A program made the position numbers and the translations under genes. This document shows positions 60,831-64,000 of a DNA stretch of 64,000 nt, in pieces. The notes below the pieces were generated by a model. It worked only from the letters and a program-made list of their open reading frames with translations, ran no database searches and was not told the DNA's origin. How positions within the stretch are numbered: position 1 is the stretch's first letter; each line of letters opens with the position of its first letter. The DNA is taken from positions 2,366,273-2,430,272 of the forward strand of contig NW_023998415.1 in assembly GCF_014805625.2 (NCBI RefSeq), read 5' to 3'. This stretch comes from Glossina fuscipes. Its lineage: Eukaryota; Arthropoda; Insecta; Diptera; Glossinidae.

Positions 60831-62729
60831 TAGTAAATCTTATCATTTTAAGGGTAAGCAGGATTAGCCCACAAACCCACAAGTCGAAGGTATTCCAAAA
60901 ATGATTACATGCAACCTTTTATTGATTTTTATTTCATTATTCTAAATTAATACAATTTTTTTTCTTTTTTACTCCTATATTTTTCCATTCAGTTTATCTA
61001 GAAGATTTGAATAGGTTTCGCTACTTGTTGCTATAGCTTTCCGTAAATTATCAATAAAAAGAATTCTTTTCGCATCCTAACCTTCCGTCCCCAGATCGTT
61101 CCAAGAAAGTGTCAGATGTCAGATAACCGGCGTCTGCGTTAACTGCTGTAACGTTCTTCTAATGTTTCAGTAAAGGAGCCACTTTTTATCTAAAAGCAAG
61201 ATCGATCATTACAATCAGGCTAGGCGGGCCAATACATATCCTACACTGCTTTGCTCAATAATGTTATTCAGGCCGATTTATCTTGTGTGTCTTAAATACA
61301 TACGGGTGTCGGTATAGCAATAGCAAGGAACTTTTTTTGTTTATTTTTATGGGATAGAATGCTTGTATAAATCGTGTAGCGCCAAAACAGGCCCAGGTTC
61401 TTATCATTACGTAATCTATTGATTATGCGACCGTTAATCGTATGCTTGTGCTCGCATTACCAGCAGTGCTGCGGATACATTAGTCGATCCTTCAAAAGGG
61501 TTACGTTGACCATGTCCCCATTTTAGAAAGCGGGACATAAGCCTTTATCGTCTTTTTAGGCAAACAAGAATGGGTCTGCCTAAAAGAGGCAAAGAACTGG
61601 CGATTTTATCAACTAAGTTTGATAAGTGTCCGAACAGTGCAGTTGCTTGAAATGCTTGGCTGCGTTTAAAAAAGATGAAGGGCCCCCATATGGTATGACC
61701 ATTAACTCCTACCTTACATAAAACTTCGCCTATATGTCATACTTCTGTCTTAGCTGCTCGTAAAACTCAACCTACCTCCCCCTGGAGGACTTGTGAGTCT
61801 CACGTTGGCTCAACTTTGAATGGCGTCTGATCGCTCTATCGTTCACTTTAGCTTATAATCTTGTAGTTATTACTCCTATTGTTAAAAACCAGATAATAAG
61901 TTCCCAAATTTCTATTTCCGATAAGAACGTTAGCACAAACGACCATTTTGGTTCCGCTTATGTGAGCTAAACAGGTGTGGCATTTGCTTGGGCAAGCCGA
62001 AGTATCCAAAATAGAAAAATTTGAGATGTTTATCCCCATCTAGTTACTCCTATCCACGTGATACGCAGCAAGTTGCACACACAAGCACAGCTACCTCGTT
62101 CATTTTCCCGCAATTCCCAAATAAGGAATGTGCCACCTCGAAAAGGTATATTTGTGTCCAAATTAACGTCGGACGCCTCATGTGAACATATCTGTTGCAT
62201 CTGTTAATTTAAATCGTGCTTAAAATGCCTACAACACAACCGATCAGCGATATCAGCAGTATCATCCTTCAAAACTTTAGTTCATACGGCAAACGCCGGA
62301 AGTGTGCTAAATAAATCATTGCGGCCACGAGGTTACATAATAAAAGAATTCAATTCTAAGGATAAAACCACCTACAACGACGCTTCCGACCACAAAAAAC
62401 TGCTTTTTTCCTCAGTTGCTATCCAGTTGCTATCATTTACCAAAATGGTTCAAAATTGCGTCTATTTATCTGGAAGCGAAGAATGCGGAATATTCCTGTT
62501 TGATGCATGTTCCATGTTTTCGGAATAAGTCGCCATATCACATCAAATGTCTTTCCGTCTTAATCCTTTGAATTCCTAAGTACTCCTAACGTTGAACTTA
62601 TTCCCACTCGTGTCTAATTTCTATTTGACTTATTCCTACATTCCTGCAAATGAAGGCATTCGTGCTTATAAGAAACATGCATGCCTTATTTGTGACGTTG
62701 CTGAGGCCTCATAGCATTGGGAAATCTCT
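60831..62729. other. non-coding DNA, less AT-rich, nothing assignable
   Basis: The interval 61080-62530 has a more even base composition and scattered short frames (61848-62039 minus, 62304-62528 plus), which may reflect an old decayed transposon or gene fragment, but I recognise no motif. Confidence 0.4.
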
Positions 62730-62859
62730 AAATTTTGCCGGTTCCGAAACCAATTTTTCATATCAGGTTAGAATGCCGAACTGCTATTGTTCGACGACAC
62801 TCCAAAATAAGACATTATATGTGGAACGATCGAAAAAGTAGTCCGATCGATCGAAAAGT

Positions 62860-63005
62860 AAGGACTAACAAAACACGGCAGTTTACTAAATTTCATCAAA
62901 ATATCTCAAATATTTGTAAACTATATGTTGAACACCAGAGTAGAGTACATAGGATAAACATGAAAAGGACAGACGCACAATTTAGGAAATGTTGGAAACT
63001 TAATT
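62860..63005 (-). repeat. interspersed repeat family 1, short fragment
   Basis: CACGGCAGTTTACTAAATTT, CATCAAAATATCTCAAATAT, TATGTTGAACACCAGAG and GGACAGACGC give, in complement, the order GTCTGTCC, TGTTCAACATA, GATATTTTGATGAAATTT seen in other copies. Confidence 0.5.
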
Positions 63006-64000
63006 TCATTGCGATATCAACGCGTCCATCATCACATCGATGTGACTACCCGGGTCTAGTCCTTCTGCATTTTGCTTCCATATTCCTAAACATAAAATGC
63101 TCTTCTAGAACACATGACTTAACTGAGCGATGAGTGTTTTGTTGACTTTAATTATGCGTTTATAGCAGCCTCAGAATATTTTTAAGAGCGGCAACGTCAC
63201 CAAGAAACTTATTCATAACACTATTTAACTGAGAATGATGAATAATAACATAATGTAGTTACAATACGTCCACTCAATAGAAGATTTTGCTGGAAAAAGC
63301 TTAAACATATGTACCTACGTCCTTCCGAAGTTATTAGGGAAAATTATCACGAGCACCAAAATCAGCAAAAAACAAAAAAACGAAAAAGCGAAAAAGACAA
63401 ACAAATTCAGAATTATCTTTGCCCACGCAAATATGTCGGCAAGTGTCGCCTTTATTAAAAACACTTGAGTTTAAAAAGAGAACAAAAAAATCTCAGTTAA
63501 ATTTAATGGAAAAATTACTTATGATGGGATTTCTTGAGCGGACATGTGTAATCCAGCGCAAACAACATACCAATAAAGCAGAGGTCAATGTAATCGCATT
63601 AAAATTACTTGACATGAAGGGCTTTTGTTTTGTATATAACCAACTTACGCACACACACACACATATATACGAGTTTGTCATTGATGTACTAATCAAAAAT
63701 AAAAAATTAAATATTTACCTTGAAACGCATTTCATCTATAGCGATCTCGTGTAGAATATAGCAAATTTCGAAAGCAAAGTCTATCCATTGCTTGACCTCT
63801 AGCATAGATCATATGCAAGTATGTGTGTAATGTGGCGTATAAGTTGCTATTTGTGGTCTACGTGCACCATACTAACTCCATAATTAACAATTTCCATAAG
63901 AAAAAAAGCAATTTAGAAAGGATTTGATGAGTTATCCTTGAAACTAATTTATGGCTTGAAAAGAATTGTCATATAAAAATCTATAGTGCATCCTGTCAAA
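63006..64000. other. AT-rich non-coding DNA to the end of the window
   Basis: Includes a short (CA)n run at about 63649-63662. The 111-codon frame at 63419-63754 is Lys/Leu-rich and crosses the microsatellite (THTHTHIYE), so I do not regard it as a gene. Confidence 0.4.

Noticed and set aside
63419..63754. 111-codon plus-strand frame near the window end
   Set aside because: Its composition is Lys/Leu/Asn-rich, it crosses a (CA)n run read as THTHTH, and it has no splice sites or recognisable motif.

Overview
This window is nuclear DNA from an insect, almost certainly a cyclorrhaphan fly. The grounds are its strong A+T richness, many (TA)n, (CA)n and (CT)n microsatellites, poly-Asn/poly-Gln coding tracts typical of fly regulatory proteins, GT-AG introns, a mariner transposon, and old interspersed repeats whose ends (TATACCCTACACC...) resemble repeats I know from higher-fly genomes. 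A tsetse or other calyptrate is possible, but I cannot fix the genus. Two runs of N (10 and 100 bases) mark assembly gaps, both inside microsatellites. Gene density is very low: one gene is well supported, a second exon is plausible, one gene is a decayed pseudogene, and the rest is repeats and unassigned DNA.

Layout. 1-9300: mostly featureless AT-rich DNA with a compound microsatellite, a possible scrap of retrotransposon coding sequence (about 1236-1380), an internally deleted mariner copy on the minus strand (3325-4240) and a family-1 interspersed repeat. 9344-10611: a mariner element with an uninterrupted transposase gene. 10612-33640: almost gene-free, holding microsatellites, two tRNA-derived SINE copies (25.1 and 25.9 kb) and two family-2 repeats. 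33640-40510: a cluster of degraded interspersed repeats (one a head-to-head inverted pair), an alpha/beta-hydrolase pseudogene (35719-36470, minus) and a pogo-like MITE (39888-40122). 41552-58109: the main gene, plus strand, with a 954-base first coding exon (318 residues), an inferred 15.5-kb intron and a 116-base second exon; it continues past the window or into exons I could not find. The intron holds two more family-1 repeats, a probable solo LTR (52701-53177) and a minus-strand exon-like reading frame (51604-51960). 58110-64000: further intronic or intergenic DNA with a third SINE and repeat fragments.

The main gene encodes a low-complexity protein with two proline-rich SH3-ligand motifs and several Arg-x-x-Ser phosphorylation-type sites, so it is probably a signalling or cytoskeletal adaptor; I do not recognise the family. 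I saw nothing that amounts to a new multi-gene system. The most informative features are the transposons and their deletion derivatives, the SINE family, the MITE, the inverted family-1 repeat and the antisense exon inside the large intron.
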